From Paralichthys olivaceus (Eukaryota; Chordata; Actinopteri; Pleuronectiformes; Paralichthyidae), in NCBI RefSeq assembly GCF_024713975.1, contig NC_091098.1:19401316-19465315 (forward strand): 64,000 nt of DNA, in the 5' to 3' direction. The notes beneath the pieces were generated by a model, which was not told where the DNA came from, made no database searches, and saw only the letters and a program-made list of their open reading frames with translations. The position numbers were made by a program, and so were the translations under genes. How positions within the stretch are numbered: the stretch's first letter is position 1; each line of letters begins with the position of its first letter. Shown here in pieces: positions 50,673-63,778 of this stretch.

Positions 50673-53600
50673 GGAACAACTTGGGAAATTGGTTTGTTTT
50701 GGTGAACAAATTAAAGAGTTGTCGGAACATGTCATACAAAAGTAAATAAAGGAACTTGTTATGTACATCAGTTTTTGCCCGAACTTTATTAGATATATTG
50801 TATTTTGTTTTAACCTTATGTTTCTACTCAATTTATCGTTCAAAATCTGAGAGTGATAACATTTAAAAAATGTCTTTTTTTCTTGTGTCCACATTTTTCT
50901 ATTCCACTTCAGAAACAGAAGACAGAGGAATTTCACATTTACAACAATAAAACTGGGTTTTTTGTAGCAATTTACAGAACAGTTTGCCATTCACACACAC
51001 ATTCATACAGTGCATCTATAAGCAGCACTTTTATTGCTAGGAGAGGCCATTCAGGGGTCAGCATCCTACCCCTCGGCCACAGCCGCCAATTACTGGTAGA
51101 GATGAAATGAAACCTCAGAACACTCAATTAATATCATTGCTTCTACTGCAGAGCTGCTTCTCTCTGCGTCACTTATTACACATGAATAAACCTGACAAAA
51201 AAAAAAGATATTGGCTCGCTCACTGTGCATTTCTAATTCTACCAAAGTGATTTTTACACATACGTCCCCCCTTGTCCTTAAGAGTCCTTATCAAGTGATC
51301 AATGCGAAGATCATTATTCCGACACTTTGTCCCCATCACACAGAAAACTCACACAAGGTGTTTCAGATGTTCTCTCTTCCTATGGCTGCAGCCTTTAAGT
51401 TCTTTATGGTTTTGTCCTCCGACTGACCCTAGTTAAATCTTTGCCTTTGAGATTCTACAAGATTTTCCCAGAGGGGCTCAGTAAAGGCTGGGGTCAGTGT
51501 ATTGAACAGTATGGATTTCACATTTAAGCATGGCTTTTAAAAAGGTGCCACACAAGTAAGAGAGCAGCGTTCAAACATAAAAGAACCTTTTTCATTTACA
51601 TATGTGACCTGATTTGGCTTCCGGCAGTTTTACATTAAAAAAAAAGCAGACATGTTCATGTTGAAAAGCCTCTTTGACTCTTTGATACACATTTTGTAAT
51701 CCCAGCTGTCCAGACAAAGCATGTGAAAACATTTTACATATCATGCATGATGGATTACTGCTATTAGAAAAACCAACCACAGCATTTCCACATATATTTT
51801 TTCTATTTATCAGCACAGCAATTATGGGATGATAAAGCAATCCAATACATCTTTATCTTGTATTAGATCTAACTTAATTGAGTAGGAGTTGGATGGGAAA
51901 CAACTGCTAACAGAAGACAGAGAGCAGGCCACATCTGGAACCGATCAATAAATGCACTTGTATGTTGTAGAGCGCCAGATAGGTAGTTAGCTGGTGGATA
52001 TTAATATGGATACAATTAGTATTCAAGGAACTGTGTTAAGACTCTTGCTCTCATCACTTTATATTTTCGTGGCACAGAAATCTGAAGAAACCGAAAAAAT
52101 GTAACTTCACCTTCGAATTTGAATAAAATGGGGCGTAATGTGCTAAACACATATCTACAGTGAAAGATAAACAGCCTATCTGTGCTTAAATGGCAGGTTT
52201 TCTGTTACGTTTGTCTGTTTCACTTCAGTAAAAAGGACTTTCATCTCTGTTTTTACAGTTTAAGTAGAAACAGACATTGCAAAGCAGACTAGAGGGAACT
52301 GTTGTGTTTTGGCCCACAGTCCTGTCTCAGAGGGACTACAGGGCAACATGGGGAGATAATATTTACATTACACTGTATTACATTGTCTCCACAGTGGGTA
52401 GATGGTGCTACATGTCCTCAAAAATCTTCCATTGATCCCAGATTGAGCCACATCTGCCCCACGAGAACATAATCAGTCCCTCAGAGTATTCTGCCTTCGT
52501 CATGAATTTATCTTATTTTATATTTTTGGGTCTCTAATCAAAGTGGTTAAGCACTTTGGTCGGGGAAAATGTCAAATGGTCTAATCCTTTCTACTAGCGC
52601 AATCCTCTCAGCATGATGATGTGCGGTGGCCTGTCTGATGGATCAGCAACTGGCAGCAGCATCTCCCGACTAATACTCAGAGGGCTCAGTCTGAATTGTG
52701 CTGTGGTTCAATAACATAAATTAGTCGTTAGTAATTTGTCACTGTGAATTAATTAAATAATATGTACAGTTATAAAGCAACGTTTGGGTAAAAAGCTTGT
52801 AAAAAAAAATGTGATGGCAAGACTGATACAATTTTATCTGTACAGTAAATATTAAGATACAACTATATATTAGCTTAGCACAAAGTATTGAAACAGGTGG
52901 AAACTGCTAACCTGACTCTGTTCAAAGGTTTTAGCACCCATGTCACTTTTACACTTTATTAAACAGACATGATAACGAGTGAGCTTTTAAGCCTTACTTA
53001 AAATTATACTTTACTTTTACTTATATTGTACTTATGCTGCCAGGCTTAATGTTTCCCTGTCTATCCTGCTCCTTGTTAGCTTCTTATTTATGAGAGTGGT
53101 ATCAACGCTCAGCATCAGGAAAAACATAAAGAAATTACATACTAGTAAACATTAGAGTAATGTATGATATTTAAAGACTCATTTTCTGCATTACTAATTT
53201 TGCTTTTAAAAGACTTATTGGGATTTTTTCAGATTATTCCATTACATAAGTAACATTTTCAATGCAGGACTTGGAGTACTTTAGCTTTTGTGGGGTATTG
53301 GTACTTTTACTTAAAAGCTCTGAGAAGATGCCTTTGACATCATGACAAACTATGGCCTCGGATAGTCCTCCTGCGACCTCTTTGACAAAGATCCAGTGTT
53401 TTTTATTTTATGGCTTGCAGAAGCACTTTACTTAACCATTTCTTTTTTATGATTTGTTCTTGGTGTGCTAACTGATGACCAACAGAGGGTGACACAGACT
53501 GTGTGTCCGCTATTTCCCAGACTAACAAGGGCTTATTATTTGCACCTTTTTATTTTCTTATACATCAGTTTAGGCAGATTCATATTTTCTGTAAATATAT

Positions 53601-55072
53601 CTAAATCATTTTGCTCTTCTCATCCTCTCAGCTGTAAACTGGTCTGGCAGTGACGACCTCAGTGAACCAGACATAAGCACAAGAAGCATTTCCACACACT
53701 GGTTACGCAATCAGGTCAAGTCTAAATTGAAACTGATGCAAGTGGGAAAAAAACAAAAAACATAATCTCGTGTTTAACATGCAACAGTCAATTCAAAATG
53801 TGAGCTTCTTTATTTAAAGGGATATTTAGTCATCTTGAGGGTTTTTAATGCAGACCGAGTGGCTTTAAATTACAGGAGGGACAAATGGGGAGTCAATGAG
53901 ACAAATTTCCACATAATTGAATTCACTTAAAGTTGATTTCATAGGTTGCAAAATAATGTGCGCAAGCGCACGTGAATCAGGAATGAACCACAGGCTTTAC
54001 TGTAACAGCAAAGGTGAACGAGAGATAATCTGCCACAACAAAATGACGCCATAAACACCAACATCACTCACTAACAGATCGGCCAGTGCCAAATACAGAT
54101 TTCAGAAATGTTTATAAACATCTTTCCTAATGACTGGCTTACAGTCTTACGCAACCTCTGCAGCACACTGTAATCACAGTCATATTTTTGTGCAGTGTTG
54201 CTGTCACAGTATCAGAAAACTAAGATGCGTCCTCAGTGGGTGACTGCAGGGAGGGGCAGGGACCCCTGCTGCATACTGAGCTGATGGGGCCAGATCGCTG
54301 TGGGCAGCCTGGGAAGGAGCCAGTACATGTGAATTATTAGATGACCCTCAGTGCAGCCACAGACATGAAATCCAGATGAGCCGCCCAATTCGTCTGAGAG
54401 CACATCATAGGAACCTGGTTTCCATGGCAACAGGGCATCAAGTCTAAGATTAGCAACCAGAACACATGTCTGAAGGTGTGTTTTCTTTCTCTCTGTTCCT
54501 TCAGTTTTTTTATTTTCATTTTTTTCTGTTGCCTCACACACATACTTTCTGCTGCGAAACTCTCAACTATGAAACAATCAAAAGCCTGTTTTATTTCATA
54601 GGAATAGAAAGAACCGCAAAGATATGCATAACATCTACAAAGTCATGCAAACATCTTCTTAAAAAGTTGCAAAACAGCTGCAAGGAAGTGCAAAAAAATG
54701 TCTGTGAAAGAGATGCAAGAGACAAAAAGAAATGTGAAGCAATGTGTTGTTTGTGGTTGATGCTTGTCCCTGCAGTCTCGGTGTCCTGGGGGACAGGGGC
54801 CTCTTACATGTGCTCAGGGCTAATTGCAGCATAATCTGTGAGTCTTGATGAAGTGATCAAAGGGATTCCCCATAAGTAAATCAGTCAGAGCTGTTAGCTC
54901 ATTTTATGCCAACTGATTTAACTATCTTATGGCTATAAAAAGCTAATTAAACTGAAAAATTGCATTAACATTGGTTCTTAGGCTAAGACATAAGATGCCC
55001 CCAATCGACATGAATCCTTCCCTCAACCAAACACCATCACCCTGGAGGATCAACTGCACTCTGTCTCCAGCG

Positions 55073-55540
55073 GTTCTATCTGATGGCCATTTCTGTGGCT
55101 GTCACCCTCTTTCTGATCTTCATTGCTGTTCTTGAGCCTTCTGTTGAGCATAACCTGCAGGAGCAGTTTGGGAGTTATGGGCAGCCTGAAAGCCTGAGGG
55201 ACATGTTTAACGGCGCCTACAACACCTCAACATTGAGTTGTTGCTTGAGTTTACAGTTGAGTACTTTGTCGCCATCCGCACATGGACAATTAAAGCTAAA
55301 CTCTGCACCCTGAGAAGTGTTTCATGGACTATTACAGCCCTTTTTCTCTGCAGTCATCTTTTTGCTATTCCTGATTACTGGTGTAACGTGACCAAGTGTA
55401 TTATCAAGACAGAGGCCCCATCTCAGTTCGTAAACACGCTGCACCCTCAAACAGCACAAGCCTACATATTCCCTCTCCTCATAATCCTCATACTTAACGG
55501 GCTGACTGTACACTTGAGGCTAGTCACTGCAGAGTGATAG
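55073..55540 (+). pseudogene. Unrecognised, probably decayed membrane-protein-like stretch
   Basis: After a splice-acceptor-like CTCTGTCTCCAG the plus strand reads RFYLMAISVAVTLFLIFIAV, one strongly hydrophobic segment, followed by LEPSVEHNLQEQFGSYGQ and an MFNGAYNTST segment. A +1 shift near 55238 gives LLEFTVEYFVAIRTWTIKAK and a further hydrophobic stretch before a stop at 55535. The pattern of hydrophobic helix, acidic loop and EYFV-type helix resembles an ion-channel segment, but I do not recognise the family. The frame break and absence of neighbouring exons favour a dead fragment. It could also be chance. Confidence 0.25.
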
Positions 55541-56215
55541 GTCAGCAAAGTCATGGCCCTGCTGCACTCGAGGAAGAGGAAATCTGTGCTGCTTCTAGAG
55601 AATGTTTTCATGAGTCTTGTGCTCCTGCCTGGAACCTCATGTGTACACTTATAATTGTAGTGATTACAATCTTTGGATAAATATAGCAGCAGACAGTGGC
55701 ACAGTGTTGAGCCTGAGCGACGCAGCTTCCAACCTCTTTTGAAAAATTAGTGATGTTACAAAACACAATTGCGGACATTTGTCCTTGAGCAATTTTGGAC
55801 AGGTTCACTCTCTTGGTGTCACAGAGATGAGTAAAGTATTTGATTTCAGTCGTAACCAGTTGATGACTTTGTGACTTTCAAAAAAAGCCTGTTGACCTTT
55901 TGCAAAATTAATGTACATAGCTTTAATATTCCTAATTTGACTTTTTATGTGAAGACAAAATATGTCCACATTTAAACTTGAGGAATAAGAGTTATCAAGA
56001 CTTAAAGACATTTAAAGGTTGATACATTGATTTAGGACCGATTCCTTAACTCTATTCACAGTGAAACCAAATCTATATTAAAAAAAAATACATAAATAAA
56101 TTTCCCTCAATTTTTGTGCATTTCAAAAAGTTTACAGTATGTCTATACAAACATCTGAACTGGTCATAAAACCTCAATTGGATAAAACAATATTTTCTTT
56201 ACATAATTTTAATTT

Positions 56216-56234
56216 CTAACCCTAACCCTAACCC
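56216..56234. repeat. Short interstitial telomere-like repeat
   Basis: CTAACCCTAACCCTAACCC, three copies of the vertebrate telomere unit TTAGGG on the minus strand. It is too short to be a functional telomeric tract. Confidence 0.85.
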
Positions 56235-58480
56235 AGGGCTATAAGTATTTCCCCCAAAACTAATTTATAATTGGAAGAGATATAAGATGAGAACTAGAAT
56301 AAACCCTAACAAACCCAAATAAAAATGATGGTAAATATGTTGAAACTCGCAATGTTCAAAAGTGAGGAAGAAAAAAAAATCATGGTTCTTAAGGGGTTCT
56401 TCCTTTCGTCATGGCCCACATTATATATATTATATAGTAAAGATACACAAATAAAGTAGATACAGTTCAGACTTGACCTAAAAGCACGGGCTAAAGATAA
56501 GAGCGACAACAACTGAAGTGAGGGGACATGTATCCACCCATCCATCCCCGAAGAACTATATATACATTTCTGTTGCTGTAGCCGAACAGCAGATTGGCAC
56601 AAATTGCTTCTTTTACAGCCACAGAAACATCCGCACAAACACTTCAAACATGATAAAGACTATGAAAGCAAATGTGCAGATGGAAAACTACATTGCTGGC
56701 CACAACATAGTTGAGGCTGTATAATTGCAGCTTAACTTAAAAGTCGAGTCAATCACTTAGAAAAACAGAGCGAAAACCTGACAAAAACAACCAAAATCAA
56801 GTGAGGATTGAGAACAAATTCTGTGAGGAGCATGAAAGAATTTACCACAGGAGAATTATAAAACGGCCTTTGTTGTGGTGAAACGCTGGAGTTTTGAAGT
56901 CTTAAGGAACAACGCACAAAATACTGGCAGGCTTTGTTTCTTTTCTTTTATTGGATCCATATTTCTTTGTGTTTAATTCTGTGTTTTTCACACATGAAAA
57001 AACTAAATATTCTTAAATGTGCTGGTTAATTTGTTGATTTAGAACCATGAACCCGGGCTGTCAGTTCCACCATGACTTAACACTGGTGGTGAACATGACC
57101 TGAAAGTTACTGGGTGGTAGCACTTTCCCCGACCTTACGACCCAATCACCAACACAGTGGAGCTCTTGTGCCAGGTCTATGAGCCTGAACTGTTTCAGTG
57201 GAGCTGCTCGGCTTCCTGGTGCGAACACTGACATGCATATAAGTCGCAGCATGGAGGCATCACACTGGGTCTCGGGGTTATGGAAGGGACCATGACCCTC
57301 ATTTTCCCTGCTGGGCAACTTTGATGCCTTTCATTTCCTTACTCTCTCACTGTCGGCTGTTTAAAAGAGGCCTGAAAACCCCCAAAAATACTTTATTTGT
57401 ATATTTAATCATAGAAAATGGAATTATGGAAATATTTTAAATTGATTAAATATTATGAATTTCCTTTTCTTTTTATTTAACTTATCCTAGTGATGAAACT
57501 TGTTATCACAGCTCACAATAAAAACAATATCAAGACACAGCGATTCTTATTATAAATGATTCTAAACATAATTGATATATTGCAAGACAATCCTATAACA
57601 CCTCACACTATCGGTCTTACTGAAGAATACAGAATGCCCTTTACAAGGTCAAGTGAATTTTGTACACTGCTAAAGAGTCTGACACAAACTGAGATGTTGC
57701 CCTCATTCCTGTGATAAACGCCACTGCAAGAAGTCATGAAGCAATAACGCTGCTAAGGCAAACTGACGGGGGAATCTGTTTAGCGCACCATTTGATGAGA
57801 ATAAAATATCAATATTTGGCACCAGCATATCAAAAATCAGATCTCATGAGCCAGGACGACGACATATTGCTGTATCAATATTTTGTCCCACCCCTACTCT
57901 CTATGTACTATGATGTGTTTTTATGACTACAGAAGACACATTTTTCACCTCGTCAGATTCACATAGTGTTCCCATTTAATTTATTGAATTATCGTGGTTT
58001 GTTTTTCATGACTCCTCTGCTCAGGATTGGTTCGTCTTTTCTAATGATCTGCTTGTTGTTGTTGTTAACTCGTTTGGCCATTGCTTGTTATTGGACATCA
58101 TTATTTATTTTAGTCTCATCTGACTCTTATTAGTTGTTATTTTTTCTCTTTTATTGGTTTAGTTATTATTACTTCAGTGTAGTTTACAGTGGTTTGTACT
58201 GTCTGAAAACTGGATTTACTTTGGGATTCATAAATAATATTATCTTATAATAAGTACCTAATAATATCTATGATATCAGTGTTTGATAATTTAACAGATT
58301 AATAGTTTTAACAAGAAAATCTAAGAGTGTTTTCTCCTCGTGCTCTCTCTCACCATCAGAAATGTACCTTCCTACAGTGACACAGTATGTATCTGGTTTT
58401 ATTTAACTGTCACTTCACCCTGAAGTACTCCAAATCAAAACTATGAAACAGTAACAACTTCATTAATCAACCTTTAGGAA

Positions 58481-58486
58481 TTTATT
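58481..58486 (-). terminator. eif2d: Polyadenylation signal of eif2d
   Basis: AATAAA on the minus strand, about 70 bases after the eif2d stop codon. It is the first canonical signal and would give a short 3' UTR. Confidence 0.6.
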
Positions 58487-58554
58487 ACATGAGTGACAAC
58501 TCAGTTCAGTGTTGTTGTGGTTTCATACAAACAACTTTAAAGACAGTGGAGATG

Positions 58555-59425
58555 TTACTTCTTCTTGCCACCTTTCAGAGCTTTGTCTAGTCCTTGGATG
58601 TACTTGCGAGGAATTTGATAGTGATCTGAAATTGGAATATTAGATTAGACAAACCGAAGCAATTAAAACAAAAGCAATGACATGTTTAAGATATTTAAGT
58701 ATAGTTAAGTTTCAAACCTAAGAGCAAACTGCCAACTTTGTGAATCTGGTTGCCTTGGATCTGGACGAGGACTTTATCTTTAGCACCGGGAATGGGCTGT
58801 AAGACGGAGCTGGCCTGGACTCTGTGCTGCAAAGCAGTGGCCACAGATGCAGGATCCAACTGGTACACTTCCAGGTTCTTTATAAGGGTCACCTAGAGAT
58901 AGCATGTGAGAACAATTACAGCTAGAACAATAAATCAGCCACAGAGAACTGACATCAGCTTGTAATGGTTGTTTCACACCAAAATACCTAGCACCTCCTA
59001 CTACACGATGTGAAGTTTCGAAACTAAGAAAATCTCAATTAGATTAATGGGACGTTGCAAAATCTGATAGTTCTGCTCCAAAAATGTTTCTAGTGCTGAG
59101 TTTTTTGCACCTCAGAGCTAAATGTGATTATTTTTGTGATTCTTTGTATGTGTTTTTTTAAGCTTCACCAATTGCTTGTTTTTCACTGGATTGGGTTGAA
59201 CTTCCAAGAAACTTCTATTCTTGTAAATAGTTGTTGCTGTTAGTTTCCGTCAAATTCAATCAACCCCACCCTTTTCATTCACAGCTTATTTTTAGACGAC
59301 TAAATCTCTGGACTCTATCAACTAAAAAACAAACGTTTCAATCTAGTTTTATTTAAAGAAAACCCCTAGATATGAGCACTTTAAACATTCAATCTTCAGC
59401 AAAGTGCTCTAAACATTTTATCCAA

Positions 59426-59468
<43 letters not shown>

Positions 59469-62400
59469 GTTGGTCTGAGGCACACTGATTCCAGATTTAT
59501 CCATTAAAACGATATTTCTGTATTTTGTGTTGACATGGTGAATCTTTCTAATCCATGTCAAATATCTTTCGTGGACATTTCTCTTGAGTTATTTTTTTCA
59601 CATAACTAAGTACAAGTGCCTCAAACTATTACAAGAGACATAAATGAGTAGGTCTCTGGAAAATGTTTCTCATAGTTTTTATAATAGGTTGTATAAAAAA
59701 GGAAATATTTGGAACCTCTTTGCATGTGCAGCAAAGATATCACTAGACAGCTACTAAGCCAATAGACGTCTACATTTAAAATTCTGAACTACGTATGGTC
59801 ATTAATTTGTGTGTTTTATGTCCAATGCACCAAAATAAACAAACAGTGGTCAATGTAGCTGCCTGAGCAGCTAAATCCCCACCTACAAGCAATGTAGCAC
59901 AGTTCCATTGTTCCACTGCAGCTGATAGATAAAGTTACACCACTGCCTTAACAAGTTGGCTTGTAGAAACTTTAATCAACATCTTAAGTGACCTCAATTT
60001 AGTGACACACTGTTAAGGTGTCTCTTGGATTTTGCTTCCGTCCAAGTTCTTTTGTAAGGGCTTCTCTTCCTGTAGACATCATGTTCTTTCCCCTTTACCG
60101 TGCGCTATCCGCTCTCCTACGTCCTACATCGTTTTAGTGCCTGCCTCGGTCCATTCCAACACTGCCGTCAGAAAGATGATTCAAGCGTGCAGGAAGAGAA
60201 ATGTGCAGCGCATCCATCCAAATAAAGACATTTATGTCACCTCTTGAAAAAGCTGGTCATACTTTGGCTTCCTCTTTAGGGTTTGGTGGGCTTATTATTT
60301 TTTAAACAAAATTTTAGGGTACTGTTTTTTCGTCTATGATATTCCATGTTGATATATTCACAGTTATTGTTTAATTGGTAGTCTTGTCTTAATCATGGAA
60401 AGAAAGGTTATTGATTGAAATATTCGTTATAAAATTTACAATACTTGCAGGAAAGTGCAGCAAAACTAGCAAAACACTAGGACATGTTGTGCTGTTATGT
60501 TTTAATACCTGAGCTGTGGAAGTGGCGTCTCCAGTTTCCATGCAGGTTTTGGAAACATGGTGACTACAGGTGCCACTTACTTTTCTTGCATTGAGATGTT
60601 TGGATTTCAGTTGATCATCGTGCAGAACTACGTCCTTTGTTTAATGCTGCCCCAATGCTGTGGCTGTGGCTGTTGGCAAAGTGTTGCAACTCAGCTGTCA
60701 AGCTGAAGCCTTCCAGGTACATTTTTAATGGATTTAAAAGTTGAATATTTGGTGAAAAGTTTTTAATTCTAGGAATTAATTTGGGGAATGAATGACATAT
60801 GAGTCAGTCAATAGGCAACAACAAACTGCAGAAATGATGATAAACAGTATCATTTAAGATTCCTGAATCTATATCTGGTGACGCCCTGACTGAAAGTTGA
60901 CCTGAAATATTTCTGCAACAATCAGATGAATTGACATTCATGTCCTCTAAATGATCAATTGTATCTTTGGGAATCCTTCAACTTCTCATCTGAAGTCATC
61001 ATCAGGTCAACTGACATTCTCACCAGCCTAAACATCAGCATGGTAATATGGTCACTATGAGAACGTTAGAATACTACGGTTAGCATGGCAGTGCAGCGTA
61101 AACTATCAAATATAAAATGACAAAAGAAATCTGCAGCTGGGAATAAATATCTTAAATTGTCACCTTCTTATTGGAGCCTCGAGATGCCACCGAGATGTCT
61201 ATGGGCTCAATGTGGCCCTTCTTTATTATGGGCCTTTGTCCAGGATACACAACCTCATAGCACTCCTGCATTCTTCCCATTGTCCTGTGAAAATGAGATT
61301 GGATTTTTTTAATCAGCACCAAATGGGGCAGGGTCCACACTGCCAGCCCTGTTTTTTCACATTGAGTATGATCAGGGCATTAGTAACAAAAATCATCCAA
61401 ATATTAACCAGAAAGCAACCACATGATTTTGGTTTACTCTCGTTTGAAATGGGGGGACGGGGGGTCAGTTTAATGTAGTGTTGCTGTCAACGTGACTATG
61501 AACAGATCTTTTCCATTGCTGAGGTCATGCGGGTCACACATGAAAAACAGGCGAGATGCCAAAACTTGGGAAAAAGCATGTTTAATGTCTCAGTGCCAAA
61601 GGTCTTTGTCGCAGCGTTAACCTGGTAACATGGGCACATAAAATATAATAAATATGAGATTTTCCTCACTTGTATTTGTTATCAACAATCTGTCCTGGCC
61701 GAGCAAATCTTAGGTCTCCATGTATGTTCATGGCCCATAATGTGTTTTCACTTATAATGATGAGGTGCTTCAGAATCAGCAGCTCTTCCAGTGGAGCTGC
61801 AGATCTGCTGCGGCACCCTGATGCAGATGTGACGCTCAGACATAAAAGCCACTGTGATACTGGTGTTTACAGATCAGATCTGGAGTAAAGGCAGCGTTAG
61901 GGTAGATTATTTTATACCATACTTATCTCACAATGATGTTGCTGACTGCCTCCACCTGCCCCCTTTAAAGGTTATTAGCTTAGGATGCAGACTCAAGTTG
62001 GTATATTGGATGATGGTATTTATGGACTGAATCCAATAAGAATTGTCGAGAAAAAAAGTTTTCATTATACATAATCTATTGAAAAATCATATAAGAAATA
62101 AAATAAGTATTACCTGCTAAAGAGGTCATCCCATTTGAGAGACTCTACCTCGTGGTACTCAGATTTCTCCAGCAGGCAGTCACACAGAGTTGGGTTTATG
62201 GTCACGTAACTGTAAGAGGGGAGAAGAGGATTGAAGCTATTTGTACTGAAAAAAACAAAACAGAAAACACAGCATTACAGTTGATGGATGGCACTCAAAA
62301 GGAAACATGCTGCCTTGTTAAGCTTTGCCAGGTCCATGACATTTTTTATTCAATTTTTTCCACCACTTATTATCAAATTGTTCCACATTAGATTATGCAT

Positions 62401-63778
62401 AGATTTTTATCCTCTAAAAAGGAAACATGAGATTAAGAGTAGGAAGGAAGCACTGTATAGTTCAGCCTGATCCGACTGGTGCTCTTTACTGAATTTGTAC
62501 AATAGTAAAATAGGACAAAAGTGGTGGGTAGAGTTATGGAAGTTTTCTGGAAGCTGGTGAAAGGAGAACTTAAGCAGCAGCTGATGTCTTATGCAGAAGA
62601 TTTAAATATAGACTTAATGCATCAAGGAGACCAGAAGGAGGAACAATAAACAATCTCTAACAGAGTAAAATGAGCAATTGTCGCCCTCAAGTCTGAAGAT
62701 TTCTCCCACAGCATCCCCATATATCTTTGTTGTCACTCTCTATGTCACATGTAGGTGTTTGCATCCTATTGGATAGCATTCCTAAATCACATTGTGTCTT
62801 TATGTCTTGCCACTGGTGAAATACACACAAGAGATAGAGTTGGTGCCTCTCTGTCTGGTGCATCTGAGTTAGATATCAAAGTCGCTAAGTGTAGACACTA
62901 CAATGTACTGTTGGCCCCCTTTTCTATAGGCTGACCTTTGGTACTGCTTGAAGAGAGTACGTGTGGAACTAAACAGGCCCCACTCTCCCAATGGTGTACA
63001 GAAGTAATATACACTATATACATAGTATATAGTGGCATATACAGTAATGTGTGAGGATGGTCAAACATTCTTCAACAGTTAGATAATGAGAGAATTTTCA
63101 TTTTTGGGTGAACCATCCATTTAAGTCTCGCTTGATATCAACTGATGCAGAACACTGAGGCGTTTCTCTTCAAGTGAAATAAAATCCAGATTCTTATCAG
63201 CTCTGTGGCTTCATTACAGCCTCACAAACACAATCAGTGTTTATATAATCATGTGATCCTCATGAAGACCTATAGCTGATATTCGTTGGTCCTGTACAGT
63301 TGAGTAATAAAGACCTCGTCTGGATACTGGGTGCCTTCATTTTTTTATTTCGAGGGCTGTCTACATTATTTAAAAAAAGCTTGTTGTCTGTCCCATCTCA
63401 GAGTCACATGTTAGCATTTTAGCCAGTTATAACAACATCACATGGCCCAGGGTCAGCGTTGCCCTTTTACCACTGCACCCAGTCATGGAAAAACTGTCAG
63501 GGTGGTTTTATTTAGAGGGTTGTTCGATTACGCTGAGAATGGAGTGTGTCAGCTGACAGACACAAAGAGTTTGATTACGAGACGGCAAACCATTAAAACA
63601 ATTGCCGTGGGCAAATGAGAGATACAACTAAAGCATGAGCTCTACCAAACAGTCATTCTGTTGTTCTCAAACACAAGGATCTACTCACTTTTTATTAATT
63701 TCATCCACCAGTTCATTCTTCTTCACGTACTCTGTGATAATACCTCTCACTTCAGCAGGCTGCAGGATTGTTCCTTTC
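58555..63778 (-). CDS. eif2d: eIF2D (ligatin), C-terminal part, five exons
   Basis: eIF2D delivers tRNA to the ribosomal P site independently of GTP and helps recycle 40S subunits; it acts in the cytosol. Exons 5' to 3': 63778-63689, 62209-62114, 61284-61164, 58892-58718 and 58625-58555. All junctions keep frame (about 184 residues, roughly the last third of the 584-residue human protein). The first two exons (KGTILQPAEVRGIITEYVKK, TLCDCLLEKSEYHEVESLKW) belong to the SWIB/MDM2-like region. The last three hold the eIF1/SUI1-like domain, with RPIIKKGHIEPIDISVASRG, SNKKVTLIKNLEVYQLDP, QIQGNQIHKVGSLLL and the end QIPRKYIQGLDKALKGGKKK. The donor of exon 58718 (GTTTGA) is weak. The PUA domain and start lie beyond the right edge. 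MCTS1/DENR, the split relatives, do not match this arrangement. Confidence 0.95.
58893..61163 (-). other. eif2d: eif2d intron with no recognised gene
   Basis: The 2.3-kb intron contains an (AT)n run and short open frames on the plus strand (for example at 60032-60247, ending CRKRNVQRIHPNKDIYVTS) that resemble no family I know. No second gene is supported. Confidence 0.6.
59430..59465. repeat. (AT)n microsatellite
   Basis: About eighteen AT units in the penultimate coding intron of eif2d. Confidence 0.95.
62210..63688 (-). other. eif2d: eif2d intron carrying a MITE fragment
   Basis: No coding exon is seen between the exons ending at 63689 and starting at 62209. Near 63070-63124 lies one end of the MITE family found at 989-1331. 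The rest is unremarkable. Confidence 0.6.
63070..63124 (+). mobile_element. Terminal fragment of the GGATAGTTCACCCA MITE
   Basis: AGATAATGAGAGAATTTTCA, then TTTTTGGGTGAACCATCCATTTAAG, matches the right terminus of the element at 989-1331 with few differences. The opposite terminus was not found, so this is a fragment or a strongly eroded copy. Confidence 0.6.

Larger units (their letters stand above)
44135..58480. other. Intergenic DNA between eif2d and slc12a5
   Basis: About 14 kb in which no conserved coding exon was identified, apart from the candidate alternative first exon (48124-48199) and an unrecognised decayed stretch near 55.1-55.5 kb. Repeats noted separately include CT-rich tracts, a CA run, a 20-bp tandem array, a hAT element, retroposon tails, a 16-G run and a short telomere-like motif. 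The part next to 44134 should contain the KCC2b promoter; no TATA box was identified with confidence. Confidence 0.55.

Noticed and set aside
60032..60247. Plus-strand frame ending CRKRNVQRIHPNKDIYVTS in an eif2d intron
   Set aside because: Short, no known family, no supporting splice signals; considered chance.
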